Shown piece after piece: positions 50,089 through 58,860 of a DNA stretch of 64,000 nt. The DNA is from Variovorax sp. OAS795 (GTDB lineage: Bacteria > Pseudomonadota > Gammaproteobacteria > Burkholderiales > Burkholderiaceae_C), in assembly GCF_040546685.1 (NCBI RefSeq), contig NZ_JBEPOH010000002.1, forward strand, positions 124,001 to 188,000. The letters run 5' to 3'. The stretch's first letter is position 1; each line of letters begins with the position of its first letter. Below the pieces are notes generated by a model, which was not told the origin of the DNA, did not search any database, and saw nothing but the letters and a program-made list of their open reading frames with translations. The position numbers were made by a program, and so were the translations under genes.

Positions 50089-51099
50089 TCACGCCTTCTG
50101 TTCAGACTTGATGAAGTCGAGCAGGTCGGCGTTGAACCGATCCTTGTGGGTATCGGTCAGCCCGTGCGGAGCGCCGGGATAGACGATAAGCTTTGAAGTC
50201 TTGACCATCTTGGCCGAAGCCCGGCCGCCGACGTCGATCGGAACCACTTGGTCGTCGCCGCCATGGATCACGAGCGTCGGAATGGTGAACTTCTTGAGGT
50301 CTTCCGTGAAATCCGTCTCGGAGAAAACCTTGATGCAATCGAACGTGTTCTTGTGTCCGCCCATCATGCCTTGCAGCCACCAGGCATCGATGAGGCCTTG
50401 GGAAGCCTTGGCACCCGGGCGATTGAAGCCATAGAACGGTCCGCTCGCGATGTCCTTGAAAAACTGCGAACGGTTCGCCAGTTGCTGGGCGCGGAGCCCG
50501 TCGAACACTTCCAGGGGAACGCCACCGGGATTCGCCGCTGTCTTCAGCATCAGCGGCGGAATGGCAGAGACGAGTACGGCTTTCGCGACGCGTTTCGTCC
50601 CGTGGCGGCCGATGTAGCGTGCGACTTCTCCGCCGCCGGTGGAAAATCCGACCAGCACGGCATTCCTGATGTTCAGCGAATCCAACATGACTTCCATGTC
50701 GTCCGCATAGGTGTCCATGTCATTGCCTTGCCAAGGCTGGCTCGAGCGGCCATGGCCTCGCCGATCGTGCGCGATGCACCGATATCCTTGCCCGCCCAGG
50801 AACAGCATCTGGGATTCCCAGCTGTCGGAGCTCAGTGGCCATCCGTGGCAGAACACGATCGGCTGGCCGCTTTTCGGCCCCCAATCCTTGAAGTAAATCT
50901 GCGTGCCATCTTTGGTTGTGACGGTGTTCATCGTTCGGCTTCCTTTCAGTGGATTGCGAGATGCAGGCATTCCTGCGGCCTGGGCGGATGCGACCTGAGT
51001 CGCCGTGGAAATCGAGAGTGCAAGCGCAACGCCGGCGCCGCCAGCGAGTACGTCGCGGCGCGTCGCGCCGTGTTTGCTGATAACGATTGATCTGGCCAT
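50089..51099 (-). CDS. Exported alpha/beta hydrolase, non-heme chloroperoxidase-like
   Basis: A 336-residue hydrolase with an N-terminal Tat-like signal ([20 protein letters not shown]). The body is of the arylesterase/chloroperoxidase group: [50 protein letters not shown], nucleophile elbow [26 protein letters not shown] with the acid, and [11 protein letters not shown] with the His. Related proteins without a signal are cytoplasmic esterases or perhydrolases, so export is the notable point. An internal ATG at MNTVTTKDG could make a cytoplasmic form. It leads a minus-strand operon with the SDR and channel genes. Confidence 0.87.
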   Translation of the reverse strand: MARSIVISKHGATRRDVLAGGAGVALALSISTATQVASAQAAGMPASRNPLKGSRTMNTVTTKDGTQIYFKDWGPKSGQPIVFCHGWPLSSDSWESQMLFLGGQGYRCIAHDRRGHGRSSQPWQGNDMDTYADDMEVMLDSLNIRNAVLVGFSTGGGEVARYIGRHGTKRVAKAVLVSAIPPLMLKTAANPGGVPLEVFDGLRAQQLANRSQFFKDIASGPFYGFNRPGAKASQGLIDAWWLQGMMGGHKNTFDCIKVFSETDFTEDLKKFTIPTLVIHGGDDQVVPIDVGGRASAKMVKTSKLIVYPGAPHGLTDTHKDRFNADLLDFIKSEQKA

Positions 51100-51362
51100 G
51101 GCGTGGATTCCTTTTCGGTTGGTTGAAAAGAATCGTAGGCAGTGGATGCGCCTCGAACATCTGCCGCTGGAACGTCCTTGCATCGGTCAGAAGACTGTGT
51201 GCAAAGGGAGACGTCTTTGCTGGCTGTGGTCGGTCCTATGGAAGATGCGTTGACAGCTCCCGGGGGAGAAAGTACCTGCACGAAGAACCATTCGTCGAGT
51301 ACGCCAATGCCACACGCAACCCTCAATTTGTTTGCGCCCTCTCAGTTGCACAGGGGACAGCC

Positions 51363-51908
51363 ATGAGGCGGGACCCCACCTACGCGATGGATCACCAGCC
51401 GGAGTTCGTGCTGTCGATGCAGACCGCCTTGGCACTGGAGCTCGGTTCGTCCCACCGCGTCGGCGGAGTGGCGCGAACCTGGACTCCCGTTCCGGCGTCG
51501 CCAACGGCGACCCGAGACCACGCCTTCGTCGCGTTGCTCTCGGCCCTGCGGCCTTTTGGGGGGCTCATGCGCGTCGATGACCTTGCAGACGTATTAGTTC
51601 GCAGAGGTCACGGCGACCATGCCAGCTTAGCGCGGGCGATTGTGTCGGGCGAGCTCATCAGCTTTGAGTGGAACCGAGACTATTGGATACCCGTGTTCCA
51701 GCTCGATGGATACAGCCTGGTCCTGAAGAGCGGGGCGAGGAAAGCCGTGGCACAGCTGGCAGGGGTGTTTGACGGCTGGGACTTGTCGATCTGGTTCGCC
51801 ACTCCCAATCCTTGGTTGGCTGAGCGCGCCCCGGTTCAAGTCATCGAAGAAGATGAGGATGCCGTGGCGGACGCGGCAAGGGCCGCGCGATTCATCGTGA
51901 AAGGCTGA
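51363..51908 (+). CDS. Orphan protein with MbcA/ParS/Xre-like C-terminal region
   Basis: A 181-residue protein with no known N-terminal domain (its centre reads FVALLSALRPFGGLMRVDDL, then SLARAIVSGELISFEWNRDY). The last 70 residues, LAGVFDGWDLSIWFATPNPW followed by LAERAPVQVIEEDEDAVADA and ARAARFIVKG, resemble the C-terminal toxin-binding region of MbcA/ParS/Xre antitoxins, where a Trp-x-x-x-PN-x-x-L turn and a final Ala-rich helix are typical. No RES or other toxin gene is adjacent. ATG 51363 follows an AGGGGA site. The family assignment is tentative; another possibility is a free-standing regulator. Confidence 0.55.
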   Translation: MRRDPTYAMDHQPEFVLSMQTALALELGSSHRVGGVARTWTPVPASPTATRDHAFVALLSALRPFGGLMRVDDLADVLVRRGHGDHASLARAIVSGELISFEWNRDYWIPVFQLDGYSLVLKSGARKAVAQLAGVFDGWDLSIWFATPNPWLAERAPVQVIEEDEDAVADAARAARFIVKG

Positions 51909-51978
51909 AGTTTCACTATTTGGGCAGCGGCATCGCTGGCTCGCCCCCGTGCAGGGAGCGAGCTCAAGCCCTCACAGT

Positions 51979-52932
51979 CTAGACGCCCATGTAGACCAAG
52001 AGCGTGAAGAACGCCGGATCGATCACAAAGGCACCGTACTTTCCGTCGAACTTGGCGGTCGGTTTCAGTGCCACGATCTCGGCAAGCGACTTTCCCTGCT
52101 TCTTCAATGCAGCGACGTTCTTTCGCGACGTGACCAGCATGTCCCGGTACTCCATGAGCTCCGCGCGATTTCCAATCGGACCATGGCCTGGAATGACGAT
52201 CGTTTTTTCCGTCGTTCGCTTGAGGCTCGCGTCGACCCACCGGATCATGCCGTCGATGCTTCCACCGGCACCGTAGTCGATGAACGGATAGTGGCCATTC
52301 CAGAAAATGTCGCCGAGCTGAAGCACGTCCGCTTTCTTGAAGTACACCGCGGTGTCGCCATCGCTATGTCCGCCACCGTAGTTGGTCAGGATGATCGTCT
52401 CCCCACCGAACTCCATCGTTTTTTGCTTTCCGTAAGTGACGGTCGGCAACGCTCCAGGCGGCAGAGGAGGGAATGTGTAACCCCATTCGATCACGCGGGT
52501 GCGGTCCCGTAGCCGCTTCAGCACGTTGTCATGAGAGAGAATCGTTGCGCCTTCGGCGTTCACCCATTCATTACCGTCGGAGTGGTCCCAGTGCCAGTGC
52601 GTGTTGACGAGGTACCGCGGCGGCAGCTTGCTGATGCCGTCGAGCGCCGCCTTGACCTTCGGCTTGGAGACGGCGATGCCGGAATCGACGAGGAACTTGC
52701 CGTCGGGCGTGGAAAGTACCCCGATGTTCCCGCCCGAGCCCATCAGAACACTGAGGTTTCCTCGGATCGGCGTAACAGTGATGTCCGCCTTCGCTGCTTC
52801 ATCATTGATGGCGAGAACGGGACTGGTGACTTCGGCGCTCGCAGGCAGCGCCGTCAGGACTGCGATGGTCAGTACGCAGGCAGCGGCAAGTGCGCGCACC
52901 GCGGATGTAGGGCGTGTAGCTGATTTCATCAT
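51979..52932 (-). CDS. Exported metallo-beta-lactamase-fold hydrolase
   Basis: A 317-residue protein with a signal peptide (AACVLTIAVLTALPASA) and a complete MBL fold: SGGNIGVLSTPDGKFLVDSG, the zinc motif THWHWDHSDGN, the ligand His in GGGHSDGDTAVY, the bridging Asp in LGDIFWNGHYP and the final His in IPGHGPIGN. It resembles the subclass B3-like or SoxH/quinohemoprotein-associated group rather than a confirmed beta-lactamase. The substrate could be a thioester, lactone or phosphonate. It starts at ATG 52932, followed by a second ATG. The tautomerase gene ends 23 bases upstream on the same strand. Confidence 0.87.
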   Translation of the reverse strand: MMKSATRPTSAVRALAAACVLTIAVLTALPASAEVTSPVLAINDEAAKADITVTPIRGNLSVLMGSGGNIGVLSTPDGKFLVDSGIAVSKPKVKAALDGISKLPPRYLVNTHWHWDHSDGNEWVNAEGATILSHDNVLKRLRDRTRVIEWGYTFPPLPPGALPTVTYGKQKTMEFGGETIILTNYGGGHSDGDTAVYFKKADVLQLGDIFWNGHYPFIDYGAGGSIDGMIRWVDASLKRTTEKTIVIPGHGPIGNRAELMEYRDMLVTSRKNVAALKKQGKSLAEIVALKPTAKFDGKYGAFVIDPAFFTLLVYMGV

Positions 52933-52955
52933 GCAACCTTCGTTTCGCTCGGGGT

Positions 52956-53255
52956 CTACGAGCGGACCGGTGCTGCGGCGGCCCATTCCGCTCGGGTCAT
53001 CGGCTCACCGTTAATGGTTTCGAAAATGGCCTTGGAATTGCCCAGCGTCTCCTTGAGCGATTTGGGCCCTGCGAACGGCCGTCCACCGATATGCCAGCCG
53101 TCCGTATGGAGTTCCTCGATCAGGACCCACACCACCTCCCTGAAGGCTTCCGAGCCTTCGAACTTGACCATGACGTCGGTGAGCGCCTTAGCGAGCGCGT
53201 GCTTCTCCTCGGTCGAAAATACACCGTCGACCAGCTTTACGTTGACAAATGGCAT
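52956..53255 (-). CDS. 4-oxalocrotonate tautomerase family protein
   Basis: A 99-residue tautomerase-superfamily protein. After the initiator Met the next residue is the catalytic-type Pro (PFVNVKLVDGVFSTEEKHAL), followed by the family helix and strand VWVLIEELHTDGWHIGGRP. The length, nearly twice that of the 62-residue canonical enzyme, places it with the longer Y4MF-like members. ATG 53255 lies behind AAGGAG. It sits in a minus-strand run with the MBL-fold, SnoaL-like and Gal80-like genes and may isomerise unsaturated acids in that route. Confidence 0.85.
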   Translation of the reverse strand: MPFVNVKLVDGVFSTEEKHALAKALTDVMVKFEGSEAFREVVWVLIEELHTDGWHIGGRPFAGPKSLKETLGNSKAIFETINGEPMTRAEWAAAAPVRS

Positions 53256-53415
53256 GTTGAACTCCTTGAGGAATGGACGAGAGAAAGTGCATGGCGAATG
53301 CCAGCCCTGGAAGCGAGAGCCGCGACCGCGTGCTCTTCGAGAAGACCAACGAGGATTCGCTGATCCAATTTCGTGGAATGAGCGCTGGCTCATTCAATGA
53401 CGCCTTGAAGGTGTT

Positions 53416-53895
53416 TCACGACAGGCCGTCCGCATTGGCCTGCGTATCGCCGCTGGGCAGCACGAACGAACTCAATATCTGACGATGCAGCTCGAGCTTT
53501 GCGAGAAACCAGTCGTCGCCGTGTTTCTCCCACGTCTCGTAGTAGTGGCCATAGCCGCGCATGGCGGAGCCCGGGTTGCCGTTGTGTGCGGGGAACACCA
53601 GGTAGTCCTCCATGGCCCAGATGGCGCAGACCCTGCGTTCGGAAACCAAGGAGAGTTCGGAGTTGCATACCCGGTGACTGGTCCGTGCACCTTCGAGCAA
53701 CCGTACTGTCGGCCCGAGGAGGTCCTCGGTCGAAGAAAACTCATGAAGAACCTTGCCGTCTACTCCATAGAAGATGAACTTTGCGTGGGGCAAGGTCAGC
53801 CTCTTGAAGCTCTCCCATTGCTTGGTGTCCACAAAGCGGCAGTACTGCGCCTTCTTGAGTCTTATCCTTTCGGCGATTTCGAACGATATGTGCAT
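53416..53895 (-). CDS. SnoaL/NTF2-like protein
   Basis: A 159-residue cone-fold protein with the SnoaL_4 pattern: IAERIRLKKAQYCRFVDTKQ, WESFKRLTLPHAKFIFYGVD, SHRVCNSELSLVSERRVCAI, and GYGHYYETWEKHGDDWFLAK followed by the ELHRQ end. Aromatic-ring hydroxylase small subunits, scytalone dehydratase and related hydratases share this fold. The conserved His in the SHRV strand and the acidic/His pairs could be catalytic. The ATG at 53895 is in the right position. It follows the Gal80-like gene in the same direction by 38 bases. Confidence 0.85.
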   Translation of the reverse strand: MHISFEIAERIRLKKAQYCRFVDTKQWESFKRLTLPHAKFIFYGVDGKVLHEFSSTEDLLGPTVRLLEGARTSHRVCNSELSLVSERRVCAIWAMEDYLVFPAHNGNPGSAMRGYGHYYETWEKHGDDWFLAKLELHRQILSSFVLPSGDTQANADGLS

Positions 53896-53933
53896 TGGAT
53901 GCTCCGGTGTATCGGCCTTGAATGGACGGAGGG

Positions 53934-55040
53934 CTATGCGTTTCTGCGAGCGAGGGATTGCACCTTTCCCGTGGCGGACGCCCTCTCGATCGCTGCAATC
54001 ACCTCGTGCTGGTAGCAAGCGCGCGCGAAGTCGGGCGTGAGATGCGTGTTGTTCCGGATATCGTCGGCCAACTGGGCATAGAGCCGCAAAGTGTTGCCCC
54101 CGGGCACTCCAGGAATGTCGAAGTCCGTCTGCAGGCCAGGCAACTCGATGTCGGAGGCCGTAATGTCATCGCCTCGTGCACCGCTAAGTCTCAAGTCCGC
54201 GACTTGTACGTTCCCGATGGGTGAGCTGACGACCAGATCGCCTTCTGTTCCATTGATTTCCCAGTGAAGATTGCTGCCTCGCGAAACCCCACCGCGGTAA
54301 AAGATGGACGCAGTCGCACCGCTGTACAGTCCACCGAAAATGGCGATCTGGTCCGGGGCCGATACCGCCAGCATCCGATCGTCTTCCTTGACGCGGACCC
54401 ATTGCCGTCCCATACCGAGCCTCGCGCCTACATCGACGAAATCTCCCAGCATGAAGTTGAGTGCGTCCAGTGCATGGAGTGTGGGGACGGTCAGGGTGGA
54501 GGCGCCCTCCGCCACATCGAAGATGTAGCCGCGCGACCGTTCGGTCTCCGGTCCCCATGCGATTCCTGAGCCGACCAGCGTGGTTGCCAGAACTTGTCCG
54601 ACATAGCCTTCGCGGATCAGCTTGCGCGCATGCTGAATTGCCGGTGCAAAGCGGCCTTGCAGCCCGATAGCCGTGCGAACGCCTGCCGCCGTCGCTCGCT
54701 CCGCCAGGTCTCGCGCTTCGGCAAGTTCTCTGCCAAGCGGCCACTCGCAGAGCACCATCCTTCCTGCCGCCAGGGCAGCCGAAACCATGGCGTGGTGATG
54801 ACGTACCTTCACCGTGACAACGACGAGATCCACGTCGGGACAGGTGACGAGCTCCTCGTAGTTATCGAACGCCAGTACGCCAAACGCAGTCGCGGCCGCC
54901 TCGGCCGATTGCCTGCTGCTCGTGCTGACTGCCCGAAGCTCATAGTCAGGAAGAGCGCGGATCGCAGGGATATGGGCGGCGATAGCCCATCCAGGATTGA
55001 GCGGACTTGCACCGATCACTCCGACGCCGATTCTTTTCAT
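53934..55040 (-). CDS. Gfo/Idh/MocA family protein, Gal80-like subgroup
   Basis: A 368-residue Rossmann protein: RIGVGVIGASPLNPGWAIAA with the cofactor motif, ELVTCPDVDLVVVTVKVRHH, and MVLCEWPLGRELAEARDLAE. The usual catalytic E-K-P motif is E-W-P here, a change shared with Gal80-type members, which often bind NAD(P) but may not be oxidoreductases. The C-terminal beta sheet (SIFYRGGVSRGSNLHWEING) is normal. In this locus it could still act on a hydroxy compound with another catalytic residue, or as a cofactor-sensing regulator. It is part of the run 52.9-57.1 kb on the minus strand. Confidence 0.85.
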   Translation of the reverse strand: MKRIGVGVIGASPLNPGWAIAAHIPAIRALPDYELRAVSTSSRQSAEAAATAFGVLAFDNYEELVTCPDVDLVVVTVKVRHHHAMVSAALAAGRMVLCEWPLGRELAEARDLAERATAAGVRTAIGLQGRFAPAIQHARKLIREGYVGQVLATTLVGSGIAWGPETERSRGYIFDVAEGASTLTVPTLHALDALNFMLGDFVDVGARLGMGRQWVRVKEDDRMLAVSAPDQIAIFGGLYSGATASIFYRGGVSRGSNLHWEINGTEGDLVVSSPIGNVQVADLRLSGARGDDITASDIELPGLQTDFDIPGVPGGNTLRLYAQLADDIRNNTHLTPDFARACYQHEVIAAIERASATGKVQSLARRNA

Positions 55041-55076
55041 GATCTAGCTTTCAATGGTTGTAGGGCTGATGGCTGT

Positions 55077-56054
55077 TCAAGGCCGAGGCAGCAGGAGAAG
55101 CTTGCCGGTGGTGCGGCGTGACTCGATGTCACGATGCGCGCTTGCGGCGTCCGCGAGCGGATACCGCTTTCCGATCGACACCGTTAGATCCCCAGCGCGA
55201 ACCCAGTCAAACAAGCGGCTTGCATTGCGGACCAGGCGCTCATGCGTCCGACAATGATCAAGCACGACTGGGTACGTGACCTTGATGCTCTTGGGAATGT
55301 CCCAGACGGTGAATGGCGGCATCGGCTCGTCGAAGAGCGGCCCGTAGAGAGCCAGCGTTCCGTGAAAGTCGACAACCGCGAGTGAATTTCTGAATGTCTC
55401 GGCGCCGGAGCCGTCATAGACGACTTGCACTCCAACATTGCTGGTGAGCCGAAGGAGCTCGGCGGCAAAGTTGCCGCTGCGGTCGACAATCACATGGCTT
55501 GCACCCGCTGCCTTGGCGGCCGCAATCTTCTCGGCGCTCGACACGCGGCCGATCACCCGCCCGCCGAGCACGCGCACCATTTGCGTGAGCAGCAAGCCCA
55601 CGCCACCGGCAGCTGCATGTATCAATGCAGTCTCACCGGGTCGGAGCATATGGGACTCGAAGACCAGGTTGCTCGCTGTGAGTCCCTGCATCATCAACCC
55701 GGCGGCCGTCTCGTAGGCGATGTCATCCGGCAAGGGAACGAGCTGGGTGGCCGGAACGATCACTTGCTCGGCATAGCTGCCCCAGGCGAAATACCACGCC
55801 ACCCGGTCATCGACCTTGAATGATGTCACCTCTTTTCCGAGGCTGATCACCTTGCCGGCACCCTCTACTCCGGGTGTCAATGGCAAATCGGTTCGCCCAC
55901 CCGGATGTCCGCGGCGTGTGCCCGTGTCCATGAAGTTGACTCCGGCGGCCGCAACTTCCACAAGCACTTCGCCAGTTCCGGGTGTCGGGCAATCGACGTC
56001 TTTCAGCTTCAGTTGTTCGGGGCCGCCATGGGCTTCCAGAACGATGGCCTTCAT
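55077..56054 (-). CDS. NADPH:quinone oxidoreductase (zinc-free MDR)
   Basis: A 325-residue quinone reductase-like protein, the same class as the enzyme at 245-1228. It has KAIVLEAHGGPEQLKLKDVD, AAAGVNFMDTGTRRGHPGGR, LTPGVEGAGKVISLGKEVTS, YAEQVIVPATQLVPLP, AAGLMMQGLTASNLVFES and the signature ALIHAAAGGVGLLLTQMVRV. There are no catalytic zinc ligands. It reduces quinones or enones with NADPH. The ATG at 56054 gives the conserved MKAIVLEAHGG start. It starts four bases after the stop of the upstream MDR gene, so the two reductases are co-transcribed. Confidence 0.9.
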   Translation of the reverse strand: MKAIVLEAHGGPEQLKLKDVDCPTPGTGEVLVEVAAAGVNFMDTGTRRGHPGGRTDLPLTPGVEGAGKVISLGKEVTSFKVDDRVAWYFAWGSYAEQVIVPATQLVPLPDDIAYETAAGLMMQGLTASNLVFESHMLRPGETALIHAAAGGVGLLLTQMVRVLGGRVIGRVSSAEKIAAAKAAGASHVIVDRSGNFAAELLRLTSNVGVQVVYDGSGAETFRNSLAVVDFHGTLALYGPLFDEPMPPFTVWDIPKSIKVTYPVVLDHCRTHERLVRNASRLFDWVRAGDLTVSIGKRYPLADAASAHRDIESRRTTGKLLLLPRP

Positions 56055-56058
56055 CGGA

Positions 56059-57081
56059 CTACTCCCGGTTGAAAGGCTGCCGAGCGTCGATATCGACGAC
56101 AAGCTTGCCTTCGGCCGTGCGGTCCCTGATGGCCCGATACGCGTCGTCGACGGTGTCCAGCGTGAAGATGCGCGGGTCGACGCGGGGAACAAGCTTTCCG
56201 TCTTCGACCAGGCGAGTGGCGTGCCGAAGGATCTCGCCGTGGTGTTCACGCCCGACTCCGCTCAGCATCGGCAGCAGCGTAAAAACACCCGAATAGGTTC
56301 CTGCACGGAAGGACAGCGGACCGAGGGCGTGGGTTCCCCATCCAAGGCAACTCACGACATGACCGAAGCGGCGCACTGCAGCGAACGATGCGTCGAGCGT
56401 CGCCCCACCTACTGTGTCGTACACCAGATCAAAGCCGTGCCCGTCGGTGTGCCGCCCTACATAGTCCTCGATAGACTCTGCGGCGTAGTCGATCAGGACG
56501 GCACCGATCTTTTCGACATAGCTTCGCTTCGACTCGGCATCCGTTGCATACACCTTCGCACCGAGCGCATTGGCGATCTGGACGGCCACGTGACCGACGC
56601 CGCCGGCGCCTCCATGAATCAATACCTGCTGGCGTTTCTGGATTGATGCCCGGTCTACCAGCCCCTCCCAGGCGGTGATAAATACCAGCGGCAGCGCGGC
56701 CGCTTCCCTCATGCTCAGGTTCCTCGGCTTTGGCGCGAGCAGCCTGGCGTCTACTGCCGCAAACTCTGCCAGGGATCCCTGAAGCCCGCCGACGCCTCCG
56801 GTCATGCCATACACCTCGTCGCCCCGCTTGAAGGTGGTCACGCCGCTTCCCACATTTTCGACCACTCCGGCCAGATCCAGGCCCAGGATGGCAGGCAACG
56901 GATGCTTCGCGTGCGCGGCTTCGCCCGCCCGGATCTTCACGTCGAGTGGATTCACGCCGCTGGCCCTGATTCGCACGAGAACATGCCCTGCGGAAAGACT
57001 TGGACTCTGGATTTGAGCCACACGGAAGGCAGCGCCAGGGCTGTCCACGATTGCGGCGAGCATCGATTCGGGATGGGTCAT
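56059..57081 (-). CDS. Zinc-type MDR oxidoreductase (quinone reductase-like), copy 2
   Basis: A 340-residue MDR protein closely related to the enzyme at 46005-47015. The two share KHPLPAILG-[ML]-DLAG, VYG-x-x-GGVGGLQG, LSMREAAALPLV-x-ITAWEG, the VHGGAGGVG-type cofactor loop (IHGGAGGVGHVAVQIA here) and FDLVYDTVGGATLDASF. Each also has TYSGVFTL-x-PMLSG. It ends with a slightly longer tail. The copies lie 10 kb apart, so a duplication is likely. This one is the first gene of a two-gene operon with the quinone reductase and lies between it and the LuxR regulator on the same strand. Confidence 0.88.
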   Translation of the reverse strand: MTHPESMLAAIVDSPGAAFRVAQIQSPSLSAGHVLVRIRASGVNPLDVKIRAGEAAHAKHPLPAILGLDLAGVVENVGSGVTTFKRGDEVYGMTGGVGGLQGSLAEFAAVDARLLAPKPRNLSMREAAALPLVFITAWEGLVDRASIQKRQQVLIHGGAGGVGHVAVQIANALGAKVYATDAESKRSYVEKIGAVLIDYAAESIEDYVGRHTDGHGFDLVYDTVGGATLDASFAAVRRFGHVVSCLGWGTHALGPLSFRAGTYSGVFTLLPMLSGVGREHHGEILRHATRLVEDGKLVPRVDPRIFTLDTVDDAYRAIRDRTAEGKLVVDIDARQPFNRE

Positions 57082-57151
57082 GTGTATCTCCTTGGTGCTT
57101 GTGTGCGCCGGGCGCCTTGCCGAGCGGGGCGAAAAACCATGCGAGCGTCCG

Positions 57152-57784
57152 TCAAGCCAACCCGCGTTGCATGGCCGTCGAGGCAGCTTCGGTACGACTT
57201 GCGACCTTCAGCTTCGAGAGAATCGATTGCACGTGGCACTTCACGGTGCCGACGTGCAAGTCGAGCTTGTTCGCAATCGCCTTGTTGGAGAGCCCGAGCG
57301 TCACCAAGGAAAGGACGTCTTGTTCCCGGACGGTCAGCGCTTCCTGAGACAGGCAGTCCGCAATTCGCTCGGCGACCGGGATACCGATGCATCTCGAACC
57401 GCGACCTGCGGCGCGAACCCCTTCTGCGAGCTCACGCGGGGAGCAGTCGGGCGTGAGATATCCGAGAACGCCACATTCAAGTGCGACCCGAATCTCACGC
57501 TGGCTATTTCTGGCGCTCAAGACGACGACGCGCCTGCGGGGCGTCGCGCCAACGTAAATGTCAGCGCTTTCGCGCCCGGGCCCCACGAGGTCCATGGCCG
57601 CGTCGTAGTCGGCCACGATGACGTCGAGGTCCTGGGGCGGCGGCGCCGCCGAATCTTGCAGTGGTGGACCGCAACGCACCACCATGCCTGGCTCTTCGCG
57701 CAATGCTGCACAGATTCCGAGCCTCAGCAAAGGCTCGGCATGCATTACGAACACCTCGAATGAACTTTGCCGCTGAAGGTACAT
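57152..57784 (-). CDS. LuxR/NarL-type regulator with a degenerate receiver domain
   Basis: A 210-residue protein. The C-terminal LuxR HTH is intact: LTVREQDVLSLVTLGLSNKA, IANKLDLHVGTVKCHVQSIL, SKLKVASR. The N-terminal domain has receiver topology but has lost key sites. The usual DD pair after strand 1 reads MHAEP, the phospho-acceptor strand reads DVIVADYDAAMD, and the strand-5 Lys is Thr (GYLTPDC). It thus probably works without phosphorylation, by ligand or protein contact. ATG 57784 follows GGAG by eight bases; longer starts exist. It lies 70 bases upstream of the MDR operon and may regulate it. Confidence 0.85.
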   Translation of the reverse strand: MYLQRQSSFEVFVMHAEPLLRLGICAALREEPGMVVRCGPPLQDSAAPPPQDLDVIVADYDAAMDLVGPGRESADIYVGATPRRRVVVLSARNSQREIRVALECGVLGYLTPDCSPRELAEGVRAAGRGSRCIGIPVAERIADCLSQEALTVREQDVLSLVTLGLSNKAIANKLDLHVGTVKCHVQSILSKLKVASRTEAASTAMQRGLA

Positions 57785-57972
57785 GACCGCTGCTCCAGAT
57801 AAGGGTGGCATCGAGTGCTTCGCATCTCGACTTTTGATGCCTCGATGATCCGAGGCCACCCATAGCAACGGCGTATGAATGAATTTGCCCCGCTTATGAA
57901 GGCCTGCGGGGACTCCCGGTTAGGGCGAGCGCCACGGAGCGCTGCTCAGGCGGCGAGCGTGTCGCCGCAAGC

Positions 57973-58860
57973 TCAGAGTTGTCGCGTCGCGGTGAAGCTG
58001 TGAGCGGCCAGGAGGACGCGCTTGACGGCGCTGTCGCGTTCCCGCGTTCTCGACACCAAGTAGAGCGGCAGCTCGAGGTGCTCGCTTGTGTCCTCCAGTT
58101 CGACGAGCGCTACGGCGGGATCTGCAAAACGGCGGCAACTGGCAGGCAACAGAGCGACCCCCAGGCCGCCGCTGACAAACGACAAGATGGTGGGTACTTC
58201 AAACGCCTCGAGTGCAGCGCGCGGCTGAAAGCCGGCGGCACTGCAAGCGGCGAGGATGCGCGAATCGATGGTTACGAAGCGGTCCGCATTCAGCGAGGTG
58301 AGCTTAAGGCTGGCCTGGTTGGCCAAGGGATGCGTCCGGGGAAGAGCGGCCACCATCCTTTGACGGTGAACGAGCGTGAATTCGAGCACGTCCGACGCGA
58401 AAGTGGATTGCCGCACGAGCCCGAGGTCAAGCTCGCCTTCCTCCAGCTTGTACATCTGGTCATAGGAGGGCAGTGCGGACATCTGGAAGCGGACGCCGGG
58501 CAGCTGGCGCTGCAGGAACGGCAACAACTCGGGCAGCAGATCGAACGACGCGGATTGGACAAACCCGATTCGACAAAATCCCTCGCCGCCGGAAGCGATT
58601 GCGATGACATTGCGCTCCATTTGGCCTACGAGCGCCAGAACCTCTCGCGCGCCTCGTGCGTAAGCCTTGCCCGCCGGAGTCAAGACCACTGATCGATTCG
58701 TTCGGCTGACCAGCGGAACGCCCATCTGCTCCTCGAGGCGTTGCAACGCCAAGCTCAGTGCTGGCTGAGACATTCCGAGCTTCGTGGCTGCAGACGTGAA
58801 GCTGAGCGTCTCTGCCAGCACTGTGAAGTAGCGCAGGGTTTTGAGCTCGCTGTGAATCAT
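57973..58860 (-). CDS. LysR family transcriptional regulator
   Basis: A 295-residue LysR protein with the HTH ELKTLRYFTVLAETLSFTSA, TKLGMSQPALSLALQRLEEQ, and an effector domain of the CbnR/CatR class (ICRIGFVQSASFDLLPELLP-like strand, LVRQSTFASDVLEFTLVHRQ). This subgroup commonly controls aromatic degradation or transport and binds small acids. It is divergent from the Bug binding protein gene at 59203, with a 342-base intergenic region that holds a candidate operator. The start at 58860 is supported by family homology. Confidence 0.92.
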   Translation of the reverse strand: MIHSELKTLRYFTVLAETLSFTSAATKLGMSQPALSLALQRLEEQMGVPLVSRTNRSVVLTPAGKAYARGAREVLALVGQMERNVIAIASGGEGFCRIGFVQSASFDLLPELLPFLQRQLPGVRFQMSALPSYDQMYKLEEGELDLGLVRQSTFASDVLEFTLVHRQRMVAALPRTHPLANQASLKLTSLNADRFVTIDSRILAACSAAGFQPRAALEAFEVPTILSFVSGGLGVALLPASCRRFADPAVALVELEDTSEHLELPLYLVSRTRERDSAVKRVLLAAHSFTATRQL

